A stretch of DNA of 64,000 nucleotides from Acidobacteriota bacterium (lineage in GTDB: Bacteria > Acidobacteriota > Holophagae > Holophagales > Holophagaceae). How positions within the stretch are numbered: position 1 is the first letter of the stretch; each line of letters starts with the position of its first letter. This document shows, piece after piece, positions 42,635-52,478 of the stretch. A program made the position numbers and the translations under genes. The stretch lies in NCBI GenBank assembly GCA_016213735.1, contig JACQZU010000021.1, positions 62,001-126,000 on the forward strand. Direction: 5' to 3'. Below the pieces are notes generated by a model. That model did no database searches, was not told the DNA's origin, and saw nothing but the letters and a program-made list of their open reading frames with translations.

Positions 42635-44221
42635 ATGAAGATCGGCACCAGGTTGACCCTCGGCTTCGCCGTGAACCTCACCTTCATCCTGATCGTGGGC
42701 ATTTTTGGACTCGTGGAGATGTACCAGGTCGGGAAGGCGACCGACCAGTTGATCGACGTGGATTCGGTGCTGAGCGACCACGCTCAGCGTGCCATCACGG
42801 ACCTGAACCTCATGCGGCGCTTCGAGAAGGATGCCTTTTTCAACGTGGGGGACGGCGCCAAATTGGGCGAATACCGGAAGAAGTGGGAGGGGGCCCGGGA
42901 TCAGGCGAAGGGCCGCCTCGCGGAGATCCGCCGGCTGGAGCAGATGCCCGAGGACATCCCGGTTGTGGAGAGCATCCACCGGAACCTCGAGGGCTACGCC
43001 AAGGGTTTCGACTCGGTGTTCGGGCGGATCCAGTCCGGGGGCATCACCGGTCCCGTGGAGGCCAACCGGGCCATCGGGGAATTCAAGGAGGCGACCCACC
43101 AGGCGGAAAAGCTCCTCACGGACTACGCCAAGAAGAACGATCGGGACGTGGCGTCCTTGCGGGCGGAGATGGCCCAATCCAGCCTCAGGGCCCGTTGGAT
43201 CGTGGCCACCGTCCTTATCATTTCCCTCCTTTCCATGGCGGTCATCCTGACCCTGCTCCTGCGCTCCATCCGGCGGCCCCTGGAAGCCATCCAGGCCCTG
43301 GTGGTGGACATGGGCCAGGGAGAGGGGGACCTCAGCCGCAAACTGGATTACGCGGGGCAGGACGAGCTGGGAGCCATCTGCGGAGGGTTCAACCTCTTCA
43401 TCGATAAGCTCCGGGACACGGTCGCCAAGGTTGCCCAGACCTCCAGCCAGCTGGCATCCGCCGCCCAGGAACTGTCCGCCACATCGGACCAGATCGGGAG
43501 CACCACCAGGGACATCAGCGGGAGTGCCGAGCGCCAGCGCCAGGCGATGGAACAGTCCTCCGCGGCCCTGGAAGAGGTCTCCGCCTCCATCTCGCAGGTG
43601 AAAGGGTCCGCCCAAGATGCGGGCCGGGTCGCCCAGGATTCCCTCGCGGTCAGCGCCGAGGGGCGCAAGGGGGCCGAGGCCTCCACCCGGGCCATGGCAG
43701 CCGTGGAAGAGAGCTCCGCGAAGGTGGGTCGCATCACCACCGTCATCGCCGAAATCGCCCGGCAGACGAACCTGCTTTCGCTCAACGCGGCCATCGAGGC
43801 GGCCAAGGCCGGGGCCCAGGGCAAGGGCTTCGCGGTGGTGGCCGAGGAAATCCGCAAGTTGGCCGAACGCAGCGGCCAGGCCGCCAAGGAGATCAACCAG
43901 CTCATCCAGGAGAGCGGCGAACGGGTGAAGGCCGGGGCCCAGGCCGTCCAGGGCGTGGGCCAGAGCCTGGTGGGCATCGAGGAGGGAATCCGGGAGAACG
44001 CGGACCGCGTCAGCAGCATCGCCCTGGCCATGGAGGAGCAGGCCAAGGCCAGCGAAGACCTGGTGAAGGCCGTGGCCACCACCACAACCCTCACGGAGCA
44101 GAACGCCAGCGCCACGACCCAGCTCGCCTCCACCATCCAGGAAGTGGGTCGCACCATCGACGAACTGGCGCGGATGGCGGGCCAGCTCCAGGAACTCACC
44201 GGGCGATTCAAACTTGCGTGA
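42635..44221 (+). CDS. Methyl-accepting chemotaxis protein with periplasmic helical bundle
   Basis: 528 residues. TM1 ~9-30 ([21 protein letters not shown]), a periplasmic four-helix-bundle-like segment, TM2 ~190-212 ([19 protein letters not shown]), HAMP, then the signalling coiled coil with the tip [40 protein letters not shown]. No receptor-terminal CheR pentapeptide is seen. Preceded by a FliA-like promoter; a hybrid kinase follows at 44325. Confidence 0.93.
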   Translation: MKIGTRLTLGFAVNLTFILIVGIFGLVEMYQVGKATDQLIDVDSVLSDHAQRAITDLNLMRRFEKDAFFNVGDGAKLGEYRKKWEGARDQAKGRLAEIRRLEQMPEDIPVVESIHRNLEGYAKGFDSVFGRIQSGGITGPVEANRAIGEFKEATHQAEKLLTDYAKKNDRDVASLRAEMAQSSLRARWIVATVLIISLLSMAVILTLLLRSIRRPLEAIQALVVDMGQGEGDLSRKLDYAGQDELGAICGGFNLFIDKLRDTVAKVAQTSSQLASAAQELSATSDQIGSTTRDISGSAERQRQAMEQSSAALEEVSASISQVKGSAQDAGRVAQDSLAVSAEGRKGAEASTRAMAAVEESSAKVGRITTVIAEIARQTNLLSLNAAIEAAKAGAQGKGFAVVAEEIRKLAERSGQAAKEINQLIQESGERVKAGAQAVQGVGQSLVGIEEGIRENADRVSSIALAMEEQAKASEDLVKAVATTTTLTEQNASATTQLASTIQEVGRTIDELARMAGQLQELTGRFKLA

Positions 44222-44324
44222 TTCAAGGAGCGGCGGCGCCCCAGCCTCGGCCTGGGAACAGATCGGGTAATTTGTTCTCCATGCCCTCCTTGCACCTTCT
44301 GGCCATGTCCTCCTGCGGGACCCC

Positions 44325-46400
44325 ATGAGCGGCCTGGTCGACCGGCTTCGTGCCTGGATTTTTCCCTCCGCGGAACCGGATCCCGGGAAGAGGGCCTTCC
44401 AGGGCCTTTCCTTCCTGGGGGGCCTGCTCTCCCTGGGTGTGGTGATACCCGCCAACGCGCTTCAGAAGCTGCCCCTTGGGGTGAACCTCAGCGTCCTGGC
44501 GTTCGGCTTGGGGTCCCTGGTCCTCCACGCCCAGTCCCGGCGCGGGCGGACGCTCTATGGGACCCTGATCGCCCTCTACCTGGTGGTTCTGGATGCGCTG
44601 TGGTTCCTGAACGCCGGCTCCCAGGGCCCCATCGCCCTCTTCTTCTTCCCGGCCGCCATGTACATGGTGTTGTTCTTCGAGGGATGGCGGCGGCTGGCCA
44701 TGCTCGGCCTCCTCTTCGCGAACGGGGTCACCCTCATCGCCCTGGAACGGTTCCGGCCGGCCTGGGTGCTGCCCTACCCGGACCCATCGGCCCGTTTTTT
44801 CGACCTCCTGACGGGCTTCTTCCTGGGCAACCTGATCTGCATTCTGATCCTCTGGATCCTCCTGGCCAATTACAAGCGGGAGCAGGAACGGACGCGCCAG
44901 GCCATGGCCAGCATCCGGGAGGGTGAGCAGCGCTTCGAGAAGACCTTTCGTGCCATTCCATCGGCCCTGGGCATCACCGACCTCGAGACCGGGGCCTTCC
45001 TGGAGGCCAACGAGGGGTTCACGGACCTCTTCGGCTTCGAGCGGGCGGAAGTGCTGGGGCGCCGTTCGGCAGACCTGGGCATCTGGGTGAGCCCGGCTCA
45101 GCGGCAGGAGATTCTCCGGCTCCTCGAGGAGGGGGAACGGATCCGGAACATCCCCTTCCAGGTGTGCCGGAAGGACGGGGGACTCCGCTGGGTCTCCTAT
45201 TCGGCGGAGAAGTTGACCGTGGATGGACGGCCCTGCCTTCTTTCCACCGCCCAGGACATCACGGATCGGAGGGAGGCGGAGGAGAAACGGCGGGCGATGG
45301 AAAGTCAACTCCAGCACCTGCAGAAACTGGAGAGTCTCGGCCGTCTGGCCGGAGGGGTGGCGCACGACATGAACAACGTGCTCTCCGCCATTCTGGCCGT
45401 CGCCTCGGTCCTGGAGGACAAACACCCCGAGGGTTCTCCCACCGAACAGGAACTGGGGAAGATCAAGGAGGCCGCCCTCCGGGGCCGGGACCTGGTGAAG
45501 GGCCTGACCGATTTCGCTCGCAAGGATCTGCAGGTCCAGGAGTTGATCGATCTGAACCAGCTCCTGCGGGGAGAGGCCTCCCTTCTGTCGAGGCTCACCC
45601 GGAACAAGGTGGAGGTGGTGTTGGACCTCCAGGAACCCCTGCCGAGCGTCACGGGGGACAGGAGCGCCCTGGGGAACATGGTCATGAACCTCTGCCTCAA
45701 CGCCGTGGACGCCATGCCTCGGGGCGGCCACCTCACCCTTCGAACCCGGGCCCAGGCCCCGGGGCTGGTGGAATTCGTGGTGGAGGACGAGGGGACCGGG
45801 ATGAGCTCCGAGGTCCGGGATCGGGCCCTGGAGCCCTTCTTCACCACCAAGCCGGTGGGGCAAGGGACCGGCCTGGGACTGGCGGTGGTCTTTGGGACCG
45901 TGCAGGCCCACAACGGACGGCTGGAGATCCAGTCCGAGCCCGGCCAGGGGACGGCCGTCCGGGTGATCCTCCCCGCCTGCGCCGGGCGCCCGGCGGGAGC
46001 TCCGGCGGGGAAGGCGGTCTCGGTCGGCCTGCAGCGGCCCCTCCGAATCCTTCTGGTGGACGACGATCCCCTCATCCAGGTCACGGCTCCGGCCATGCTG
46101 GAAGCTGAGGGGCACAGGGTCCGTGTGGCCCGGGGAGGAAGGGAGGCCCTCCTGGTGCTGGAGGCGGGGGAGGCCTGGGATCTGGTGATCCTCGACATGA
46201 ACATGCCCGGAATGACCGGCCAGGACACTTTCAGGCTTCTTCGCCGCCTCCGCCCCGAGCTTCCGGTGCTCATCGCCACCGGCTTCGTGGACGCGGGTGC
46301 CGAGGAGATCCTGGCAGGATCGACCCGGGTGTCCCTTCTCGCCAAACCTTTCACCAGGTCCGAACTTGTGCAGGTCCTCTGGACAATCTCCGGAGGCTAG
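44325..46400 (+). CDS. Membrane hybrid sensor kinase (PAS-HisKA-HATPase-REC)
   Basis: 691 residues. About six membrane helices in ~25-190; PAS ~200-315 (FEKTFRAIPSALGITDLETGAF). Phospho-acceptor H347 in GVAHDMNNVLSAI. ATPase with NMVMNLCLNAVDAM, EDEGTGMSSE, TKPVGQGTGLGLAVV. Receiver with VDDDP and phospho-Asp D624 in VILDMNMPGMTG. No linked regulator; it may pass phosphate to a distant partner. ATG at 44325 follows a GGGACC-rich stretch, 103 bases after the chemoreceptor. Confidence 0.92.
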   Translation: MSGLVDRLRAWIFPSAEPDPGKRAFQGLSFLGGLLSLGVVIPANALQKLPLGVNLSVLAFGLGSLVLHAQSRRGRTLYGTLIALYLVVLDALWFLNAGSQGPIALFFFPAAMYMVLFFEGWRRLAMLGLLFANGVTLIALERFRPAWVLPYPDPSARFFDLLTGFFLGNLICILILWILLANYKREQERTRQAMASIREGEQRFEKTFRAIPSALGITDLETGAFLEANEGFTDLFGFERAEVLGRRSADLGIWVSPAQRQEILRLLEEGERIRNIPFQVCRKDGGLRWVSYSAEKLTVDGRPCLLSTAQDITDRREAEEKRRAMESQLQHLQKLESLGRLAGGVAHDMNNVLSAILAVASVLEDKHPEGSPTEQELGKIKEAALRGRDLVKGLTDFARKDLQVQELIDLNQLLRGEASLLSRLTRNKVEVVLDLQEPLPSVTGDRSALGNMVMNLCLNAVDAMPRGGHLTLRTRAQAPGLVEFVVEDEGTGMSSEVRDRALEPFFTTKPVGQGTGLGLAVVFGTVQAHNGRLEIQSEPGQGTAVRVILPACAGRPAGAPAGKAVSVGLQRPLRILLVDDDPLIQVTAPAMLEAEGHRVRVARGGREALLVLEAGEAWDLVILDMNMPGMTGQDTFRLLRRLRPELPVLIATGFVDAGAEEILAGSTRVSLLAKPFTRSELVQVLWTISGG

Positions 46401-46851
46401 GCCCCTCAGCGGGACTTGGGCGGGGTCCGGACGGGGGCGGTCCACCGGGGGGAGGCGCTGGGCCTGGGAGTCCATCGTCCCGGGGGTGTCCGCCGTCCCG
46501 GTCCCTTCCGGGGTTCGGCCGGACCTGGCAGCACCAGGAGGCGGACCACCAAGCGGTTGAAGGTCTGGAGGGACATCGGCGGCTCCATGCCAGGTATCGG
46601 CTGCAGCCGGGGAATAGCTGAATCCGTGCCAGGGCGGGAAGTTCCCTCCCTGGGGGAATTCGGGGTTGCGGGGGATTTTTTTCCCTTCGGGGATGTTGCG
46701 TCGCGCCACAGGCCGGTGTTGCAGGAGGATTCCCCGGCGGGAACGGACCATCCCCCGATTCCTGCCCCCCGGAAGGCTAAACGCGCCGATCCTCGAAGCG
46801 TAGGTGATGCATCCATCCGGCATGCCCGGGGTCCTGAACGTGGGGGAACAC
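46401..46851. other. 451-base gap, possibly holding one small gene
   Basis: Apart from the small minus-strand frame listed separately (46406-46576), no gene is supported. There is a T-run at 46672-46680 and G/C-rich patches, but no promoter or riboswitch was recognised before the exporter genes. Confidence 0.5.
46406..46576 (-). CDS. Possible small basic, proline-rich protein
   Basis: 56 residues from the ATG at 46576, which has GGAG 6 bases upstream. The start MSLQTFNRLVVRLLVLPG is amphipathic and the rest is Pro/Arg-rich ending RTPPKSR. It converges on the hybrid kinase, with the stops 6 bases apart. It resembles the small gene at 29003 in character. Evidence is limited to the ribosome-binding site and the composition. 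Confidence 0.3.
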   Translation of the reverse strand: MSLQTFNRLVVRLLVLPGPAEPRKGPGRRTPPGRWTPRPSASPRWTAPVRTPPKSR

Positions 46852-48066
46852 ATGAAACGTCGCTGGTGGGTGACATTGGGCGTGGGCGTGCTGGTCGTGG
46901 GGGTGGCCTGGGCGGCGACCCGGGGCGGCAAGGGGAAGGGGGCCGAGGGCAACACCCCTTTCCGGCTGGGTAAGGTCCAGGTGGAGGACCTCCAGGTGAG
47001 CGTCCGGGAGGTGGGGGTCGTGGATCCCTACGTGAAGGTGGACGTCAAGTCCACCGTCTCGGGGAAGATCGTGGGTCTGCGAATCCGCGAAGGCGCGCAG
47101 GTGGATGCCGGCCAGATCCTTGCGGAGGTGGAGCCCGACGTGAACCAGGCCCAGACCCTGAGCAACGTTCAGGGGGGGCTCAGCCAGGCCAAGGTGAGCT
47201 ACCAGAACGCGCAGAAGGAGTTCCAGCAGCAGCAGGCCCTCTTCAAGGAGGGTCTGGTCTCCGAACAGGCCTTCCGGAATGCCCGCACCACCCGTGACCT
47301 GGCGGAGGAGACCTTCAAGTCCGCGCAGAACCAGTACCAGATCGTGGAATCCCGTGGCATCCCCATCAGTGGAAACGCCACCACCCAGATCGCCCGGGTC
47401 AGCGCCCCCATGGCAGGGGTGGCCATCAAGCGCGGCGTGGAACTGGGAGACACCATCACCAGCGGCGTCTCCAGCTTCAACGCGGGAACCGTGATCTTCA
47501 CGGTCGCCGACCTCAAGTCCCTCATCATCCGGGTGAACCTCAACGAGGTGGACATCGCGAAGGTCCGGGTCGGCCAACCCGTGCGCATCAGCCTGGACGC
47601 CTACCCGCAGAAGACCTTCACCGGGAAAGTGCGCTTCGTGGCCCCGGCGGCCGAGTTGGTGGAGAAGATCAAGGTCTTCAAGGTGGAAGTGGCCCTGGAC
47701 GAGCTGTCCGACGCCTACCGCACCGGCATGAGCGCCAACGTCGAAATCCTGGGCGAGAAACGGGAGAAGGCCATCTCGGTGCCCCTGGAGGCGCTCCAGC
47801 GGCGCGAGGGGCAGACCGTGGTCTACCGCCTGAAGAAGGACCTCAAGCCGGAGGCGTTCGCCAAGGCGAAGGAGGGCCTCTCGGGCCGCGCCAAGTTCAT
47901 CTGGCTCTCCGACCACTGGAAGGAGTACTTCGAGGTGGTGCCCGTGAAGGCGGGGGTGGCGACCCTGGAGCGGGTGGAGATCCTGGGCGGCCTGGCCAAG
48001 GACGACCAAGTGGCGCTGGAAGACCCCAGCCGCAAGAAGGTCGAGAAGGACGATGAGAACAACTGA
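46852..48066 (+). CDS. Membrane-fusion (HlyD/MacA-type) exporter adaptor
   Basis: 404 residues. N-terminal anchor (RRWWVTLGVGVLVVGVAWAA). The biotinyl-lipoyl-like part is VDVKSTVSGKIVGLRIREGAQVDAGQILAEVE, a coiled coil follows (~100-180), then the beta-barrel (VIFTVADLKSLIIRVNLNEVDIAKVRVGQ). The adaptor links an inner-membrane ABC pump to an outer-membrane channel, as in MacAB-TolC. ATG at 46852 follows GGGGGAACAC; an upstream ATG at 46804 is less likely. Transport genes for ATPase and permeases follow. Confidence 0.9.
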   Translation: MKRRWWVTLGVGVLVVGVAWAATRGGKGKGAEGNTPFRLGKVQVEDLQVSVREVGVVDPYVKVDVKSTVSGKIVGLRIREGAQVDAGQILAEVEPDVNQAQTLSNVQGGLSQAKVSYQNAQKEFQQQQALFKEGLVSEQAFRNARTTRDLAEETFKSAQNQYQIVESRGIPISGNATTQIARVSAPMAGVAIKRGVELGDTITSGVSSFNAGTVIFTVADLKSLIIRVNLNEVDIAKVRVGQPVRISLDAYPQKTFTGKVRFVAPAAELVEKIKVFKVEVALDELSDAYRTGMSANVEILGEKREKAISVPLEALQRREGQTVVYRLKKDLKPEAFAKAKEGLSGRAKFIWLSDHWKEYFEVVPVKAGVATLERVEILGGLAKDDQVALEDPSRKKVEKDDENN

Positions 48067-48068
48067 TT

Positions 48069-48199
48069 CTCCGCGGGGGCAAACGGCGGCTCTGCCGCCT
48101 GGGCCCCCGCACCCCGCGCCCTCGCATGCCAAGCCTGCTCGGGCTTTCCTTCCTCCGCGGGGGCAAACGGCGGCTCTGCCGCCTGGGCCCCCGCACCCC
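48069..48199. repeat. Two copies of a 47-bp hairpin-forming repeat
   Basis: Identical 47-base units lie at 48069-48115 and 48153-48199. Each can fold into a hairpin (GGGGGC outer arm, GGCGG/CCGCC inner arm). They sit between the adaptor gene and the ATPase gene and may act as a partial terminator or RNA-stabilising element, like REP sequences. No other copy was recognised elsewhere in the window. Confidence 0.85.
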
Positions 48200-48281
48200 C
48201 ACCGCGCGGAGCGGGAATGACCGCCCCCGACGCTCAAATCGAACATCGAACATCGGAAACCGGAACTGGAAGGGGCTCGGC

Positions 48282-48971
48282 ATGACTCGCGTCATCGAAA
48301 CCCGGGGGATCACGAAGGTCTACGGAGCGAACGGCACCGCCGTCCACGCGCTCTGCGGGGTGGACTTCGAGGTTGAGCGGGGGGAATTCGTGGCCCTCAT
48401 CGGTCACTCGGGCTCGGGCAAGTCCACCCTCATGGCCATTCTGGGTTGCCTCGACACCCCCACGGCCGGCACCTACGCCCTGGACGGCCAGGAGGTGCAG
48501 GGCCTGGCCGGTGCCGAACTGGCGAGGATACGGAACCACAAGGTGGGTTTCGTGTTCCAGACCTACAACCTCCTGCCGAGGGCCGACGCCCTTCGGAACG
48601 TGGAATTGCCCATGCTCTATGCCGGCCTTTCCAGAAAGGAGCGCCGGGAGAAGGCCATGGACCTGCTGAAGAAGGTGGGCCTGGAGGGGCGCGAGCATTC
48701 CCTCCCGGGCACCCTCAGCGGCGGCCAGCGGCAGCGCGTGGCCATCGCCCGGGCCCTGGCCAACACCCCCACGCTTCTTCTTGCGGACGAACCCACGGGA
48801 GCCCTGGATTCCAAGACCGGGGCCGAGGTCCTGGACCTCTTCAGGGAACTGAACGCCCAGGGCAACACCCTCCTCCTGGTGACCCACGATCCCCACATCG
48901 CCTCCCTGGCGGGCCGGCGCGTGGAGATCCGGGACGGACTCATCGCCTCGAACCTGGAGGGGGCGGCCTGA
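48282..48971 (+). CDS. MacB/LolD-type ABC ATPase
   Basis: 229 residues. Walker A GHSGSGKSTL near residue 47, signature TLSGGQRQRVAIARAL near 145, Walker B LLLADEPTGALDS, H-loop VTHDP. It powers the permeases that follow. ATG at 48282 lies after a G-rich site; the frame is open upstream through the repeat without homology. The stop overlaps the next start. Confidence 0.94.
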   Translation: MTRVIETRGITKVYGANGTAVHALCGVDFEVERGEFVALIGHSGSGKSTLMAILGCLDTPTAGTYALDGQEVQGLAGAELARIRNHKVGFVFQTYNLLPRADALRNVELPMLYAGLSRKERREKAMDLLKKVGLEGREHSLPGTLSGGQRQRVAIARALANTPTLLLADEPTGALDSKTGAEVLDLFRELNAQGNTLLLVTHDPHIASLAGRRVEIRDGLIASNLEGAA

Positions 48972-50221
48972 TGCGAGCCACGGGCGCCTTCCGGGAACGG
49001 CTCCGGGAAGCCTGGGTCGAGATCCGCCAGAACCTCGGCCGTTCCCTTCTCCAGACCCTGGGCGTCCTCCTGGGGGTGGCCTCCGTGCTGGGGGGCTTCT
49101 CCATCTCCGACAGCTTCCGGCGCCAGTCGGAAGCCCTGTACATCAAACTCGGCGGCCTGGACAAGCTCAACGTCAGCCCGGCCACCGTCGTGAAGGACGG
49201 CACCCCCAGCGCCAACCAGACCGCGAACCTGGGGCTCCGCTCCCTGGACAAGGAGGAGGCCGAGAACATCGAACAGGGCAAGGTGGACGGCGCGAGCTTG
49301 ATCCGCAGCGCCCGTGCCCGGGTCCGCACCTCCTGGCAGGACCAGGACCGGCGCATCACGGGCATCGCGGGAGACCACCTCGCCCTGGAGGGCTACGAGC
49401 TTTCCGCCGGGCGGGTCTTCTCCCCCCAGGACACCCAGGACGCCCTCCCGGTGGTGATCCTGGGAAGCGAACCGGCCAAGACCTTCTTCCCCACTGGGAA
49501 TGCCGTGGGCCAGGTGATTCGCCTGGGACCGGTTCCCGCCACCGTGGTGGGGGTGCTCAAGGAGAGGGTGTTCCACTTCCGCGAGGGGGGCCGAAACATC
49601 TTCCGATGGCGCAACCGGATCATCCTCGTGCCCTCCACCCTGATCCAGCGGCGCTTCCAGGGGGACCTCTACCAGCGGGCCGACCGCGTCACCTTCCGGA
49701 TCACCAAACTGGACGTGATGCAGACCTTCCAGAAGCAGCTCGTCTCCCTTCTGAAGGGGAACCACCGCCTCCAGGACGACTTCCGCATGGACGACGTGGC
49801 GGCGCGCATCCGCCGGCGGGACAACCAGGGGGACGCCTACAACATCATCTTCATGCTCAGCGGGGTCCTGGCCCTCCTGGGCGGCGGCATCGTGAACGTG
49901 AACATCCAGATGGCCTCCTTGAAGGAGCGGGTGCGGGAAGTGGGCGTGAAGATGGCCATCGGCGCCTCCGGGCTGGAGGTCTTCAAGACCTTCATGACCG
50001 AAGCCCTGCTGATGACTGTCCTGGGCGGATTCGCGGGGCTGGCTCTGGGGGTTCTCTTCAGCTGGACCATCACCCGAAACCTGGGCGTGCCGCTCTACAT
50101 GGATCCGGCCAGCTTCGTCTGGGCCTTCGCCCTCGCCTGCGTTTTCGGCTTCCTCTTCGCGCTCTTCCCCGCCTGGAAGGCCTCCCGCCTTTCCCCGATG
50201 GAGGCCCTGCGCTATGAGTGA
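48971..50221 (+). CDS. FtsX/MacB-type ABC permease, first copy
   Basis: 416 residues. TM near 28-48 (LLQTLGVLLGVASVLGGF), a large periplasmic core, then three C-terminal membrane helices (for example YNIIFMLSGVLALLGGGIVNVNI). The arrangement is the MacB_PCD plus FtsX layout without a fused ATPase. ATG at 48971 overlaps the ATPase stop by 1 base (TGATG). Confidence 0.9.
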   Translation: MRATGAFRERLREAWVEIRQNLGRSLLQTLGVLLGVASVLGGFSISDSFRRQSEALYIKLGGLDKLNVSPATVVKDGTPSANQTANLGLRSLDKEEAENIEQGKVDGASLIRSARARVRTSWQDQDRRITGIAGDHLALEGYELSAGRVFSPQDTQDALPVVILGSEPAKTFFPTGNAVGQVIRLGPVPATVVGVLKERVFHFREGGRNIFRWRNRIILVPSTLIQRRFQGDLYQRADRVTFRITKLDVMQTFQKQLVSLLKGNHRLQDDFRMDDVAARIRRRDNQGDAYNIIFMLSGVLALLGGGIVNVNIQMASLKERVREVGVKMAIGASGLEVFKTFMTEALLMTVLGGFAGLALGVLFSWTITRNLGVPLYMDPASFVWAFALACVFGFLFALFPAWKASRLSPMEALRYE

Positions 50222-51533
50222 GCTGACCCTCCGCTCTCCCGGCCCCACCCTGGTGGACGGGGACCTTCCCGCCCCGACCCCCCGGGGCCGGCGCCTGGCC
50301 TTCGGACACCGCATGGCCCTGATCTGGGAGGTCGTCACGGGAGGCCTGGTGGAGCTCTGGAGCCACAAGCTCCGCTCTTCCCTCACCCTCACCCTGTTGA
50401 CGCTCGGGGTCTTCGCCCTGGTGGTCATGACTTCCGTGCTGGACGGCGTGGTGGACAAGATTGCCACGGGATTCTCCGGTCTCAGCTTCGATGGCACCGT
50501 GAAGCTGATCCAGAAGGAGCCTGAGACCACCGAGGAAGCCAAGCGCTTCGCCATGAGCCCCGGCCTGCGCTACGAGGACCTGGGCCGACTCACCGCTCCC
50601 CACGAACAGATCCGGGCCTTCCTGCCCAGGGCCCAGAAGGGATCTACGGTTCGCCTCGCCTCAGGCAACGAGCGCACCTGGACCATGGGCGTGACCCCCG
50701 ACTACTTCCCCTGGATGAACCGCGCCATCGGCATGGGCCGGGGCCTCACCCCGGACGACGCCAAGCGGCGAAGCCCCGTGGCCGTGGTGGGGGCCTCCCT
50801 CGCGTCCAAGCTCTTCGGCGGGGCCGACCCCGTGGGCAGGACCATCACGGTGGACGGCCAGAATTTCCAGATCGTGGGGGTCCTGGCCCCTCTGCAGGTG
50901 ATGAGCGAGGACACCTACCTCGACGGCAACGGGGTCCTGATTCCCCTGGAGGCCTACATGGACCGCATGGACGCGGCCCACCGGCTGTCGGGGATCTACG
51001 TGAAGATGCGCAGCAAGCGCGACCTGGACGAGGTCTCTGCCGTCATGATCAGCCGGGCCAAGCAGGCCCACCACGGCATCGAGGACATCGAAATCGAGGA
51101 CCTGGCCGCGGAAATCCTGAAGGCCTGGAAGAATTTCGAGGACCAGATGCGGGGCTGGGCCGTGGTGCTCTACAGCCTGGCGGGAACCGTGCTTCTCGTG
51201 GGCGGCGTGGGGGTGCTCAGCGTCATGCTCATCTCCTTCAGCGACCGCCGTTTCGAGATAGGGCTCCGAAAGTCCCTGGGCGCCACGGACCAGGAGATCC
51301 TGGTCCAGTTCCTGCTGGAGGCCGTCGTCCTGGCCGCCCTGGGGGCCCTGGTGGGGACTGTGGCGGGGGCGATGCTCTGCGAGGCCCTCTCCAGCAAGTT
51401 CCCCTACGGGCTGGTGGTGAATCCCATGGGGCTGCTCACCGCCTGGGCCATCGCCCTGCTCCTCTCCCTGGTCTTCGGCCTCTACCCCGCCCTGAGGGCC
51501 GCCCGCCTCTCCCCGATGGAAGCCATGCGTTGA
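50214..51533 (+). CDS. FtsX/MacB-type ABC permease, second copy
   Basis: 439 residues. Same topology as the first permease (N-terminal helix, periplasmic core, three C-terminal helices) but only distantly alike. It starts 8 bases inside the first permease gene. The pair probably forms a heterodimeric channel energised by the single ATPase; substrates of MacB-like systems include macrolides, peptides and lipoproteins. Confidence 0.9.
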   Translation: MSELTLRSPGPTLVDGDLPAPTPRGRRLAFGHRMALIWEVVTGGLVELWSHKLRSSLTLTLLTLGVFALVVMTSVLDGVVDKIATGFSGLSFDGTVKLIQKEPETTEEAKRFAMSPGLRYEDLGRLTAPHEQIRAFLPRAQKGSTVRLASGNERTWTMGVTPDYFPWMNRAIGMGRGLTPDDAKRRSPVAVVGASLASKLFGGADPVGRTITVDGQNFQIVGVLAPLQVMSEDTYLDGNGVLIPLEAYMDRMDAAHRLSGIYVKMRSKRDLDEVSAVMISRAKQAHHGIEDIEIEDLAAEILKAWKNFEDQMRGWAVVLYSLAGTVLLVGGVGVLSVMLISFSDRRFEIGLRKSLGATDQEILVQFLLEAVVLAALGALVGTVAGAMLCEALSSKFPYGLVVNPMGLLTAWAIALLLSLVFGLYPALRAARLSPMEAMR

Positions 51534-51618
51534 TGGGGCTAGGATCTTCCCGGCAGAATGCCTCAAGCCCTCTCCACCCAGATCCCCGGGGCATGCCCCC
51601 CAGCCTGAAAGGTGAACC

Positions 51619-52383
51619 ATGCTCCGCCAAGCCTGCTTGACCCTATGTGTCCCCGGCGTCCTCGCGGCCCAGACCCTGGGGGTGGACCAGATCCTTGCCA
51701 AGCACTACGAGGCCCGGGGCGGCCTCGCCAAGATGCAGGCGGTGAAATCCATGCGCGTGACCGCCAAGATGTCCGGCGGACCCGCGGAGTTCCCCATGGT
51801 CATCGAGCAGAAGCGGCCCGCCTATCTCCGGGTGGAAATCAACTTCCAGGGCATGTCGATGATCCAGGCGTACGACGGGAAGGCCGGCTGGAGCATCAAC
51901 CCCTTCGCCAGCGCCAAGAAGGATCCCGAGCCCATGACCCCCGAGGAGCTGCGCCAGGTGGAACAGCAGGCGGATCTGGACGGCCCCCTGGTGAACTGGA
52001 AGGAAAAGGGCCACAAGGTGGAGGCCATGGGGCGCGAGTCCGTGGAGGGTGGCGACGCCTTCAAACTCAAGCTCACCCTGAAGAACGGCGACATCGTCTA
52101 TGTGTTCCTGGACACCGACAATTTCCTGGAGATCAAGCACGCTGCCAAGCGGAAGATCCGGGACACGGAGGTTGAGGGCGAGTCGGTGTACGGCGACTAC
52201 AAGGAAGTGGGCGGCCTGATGATCGCTCACTCCATCGAGGCCGGAGCCAAGGGCATGCCCCAGCGGCAGAAGATCACCATCCAGAAGATCGAGTTGAACG
52301 TGCCCCTGGATGATGCCCGGTTCGCCATGCCCCCCAAGAAGACCGAGACCCCGGCGCCCAAGAAGGACGAATCGAAGAAGTGA
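51619..52383 (+). CDS. LolA-fold outer-membrane lipoprotein-sorting protein
   Basis: 254 residues, signal peptide (LRQACLTLCVPGVLAAQ). The mature part fits the LolA-like fold seen in the lipoprotein-sorting domain (IEQKRPAYLRVEINFQGMSMIQAYDGKAGWSINP). Ends in a Lys-rich tail. Together with the preceding FtsX-type permeases this suggests a lipoprotein or envelope-lipid export role; this is inference. Confidence 0.8.
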   Translation: MLRQACLTLCVPGVLAAQTLGVDQILAKHYEARGGLAKMQAVKSMRVTAKMSGGPAEFPMVIEQKRPAYLRVEINFQGMSMIQAYDGKAGWSINPFASAKKDPEPMTPEELRQVEQQADLDGPLVNWKEKGHKVEAMGRESVEGGDAFKLKLTLKNGDIVYVFLDTDNFLEIKHAAKRKIRDTEVEGESVYGDYKEVGGLMIAHSIEAGAKGMPQRQKITIQKIELNVPLDDARFAMPPKKTETPAPKKDESKK

Positions 52384-52478
52384 CATCCACCCCCGAGAGG
52401 CCAAGGACCCCAAGGGACTTGTTGGCGTTTCTTGGCGGCCAAGGCGTCCTGGCGGTGATCCTTTTGTTGGAGTTCTCC

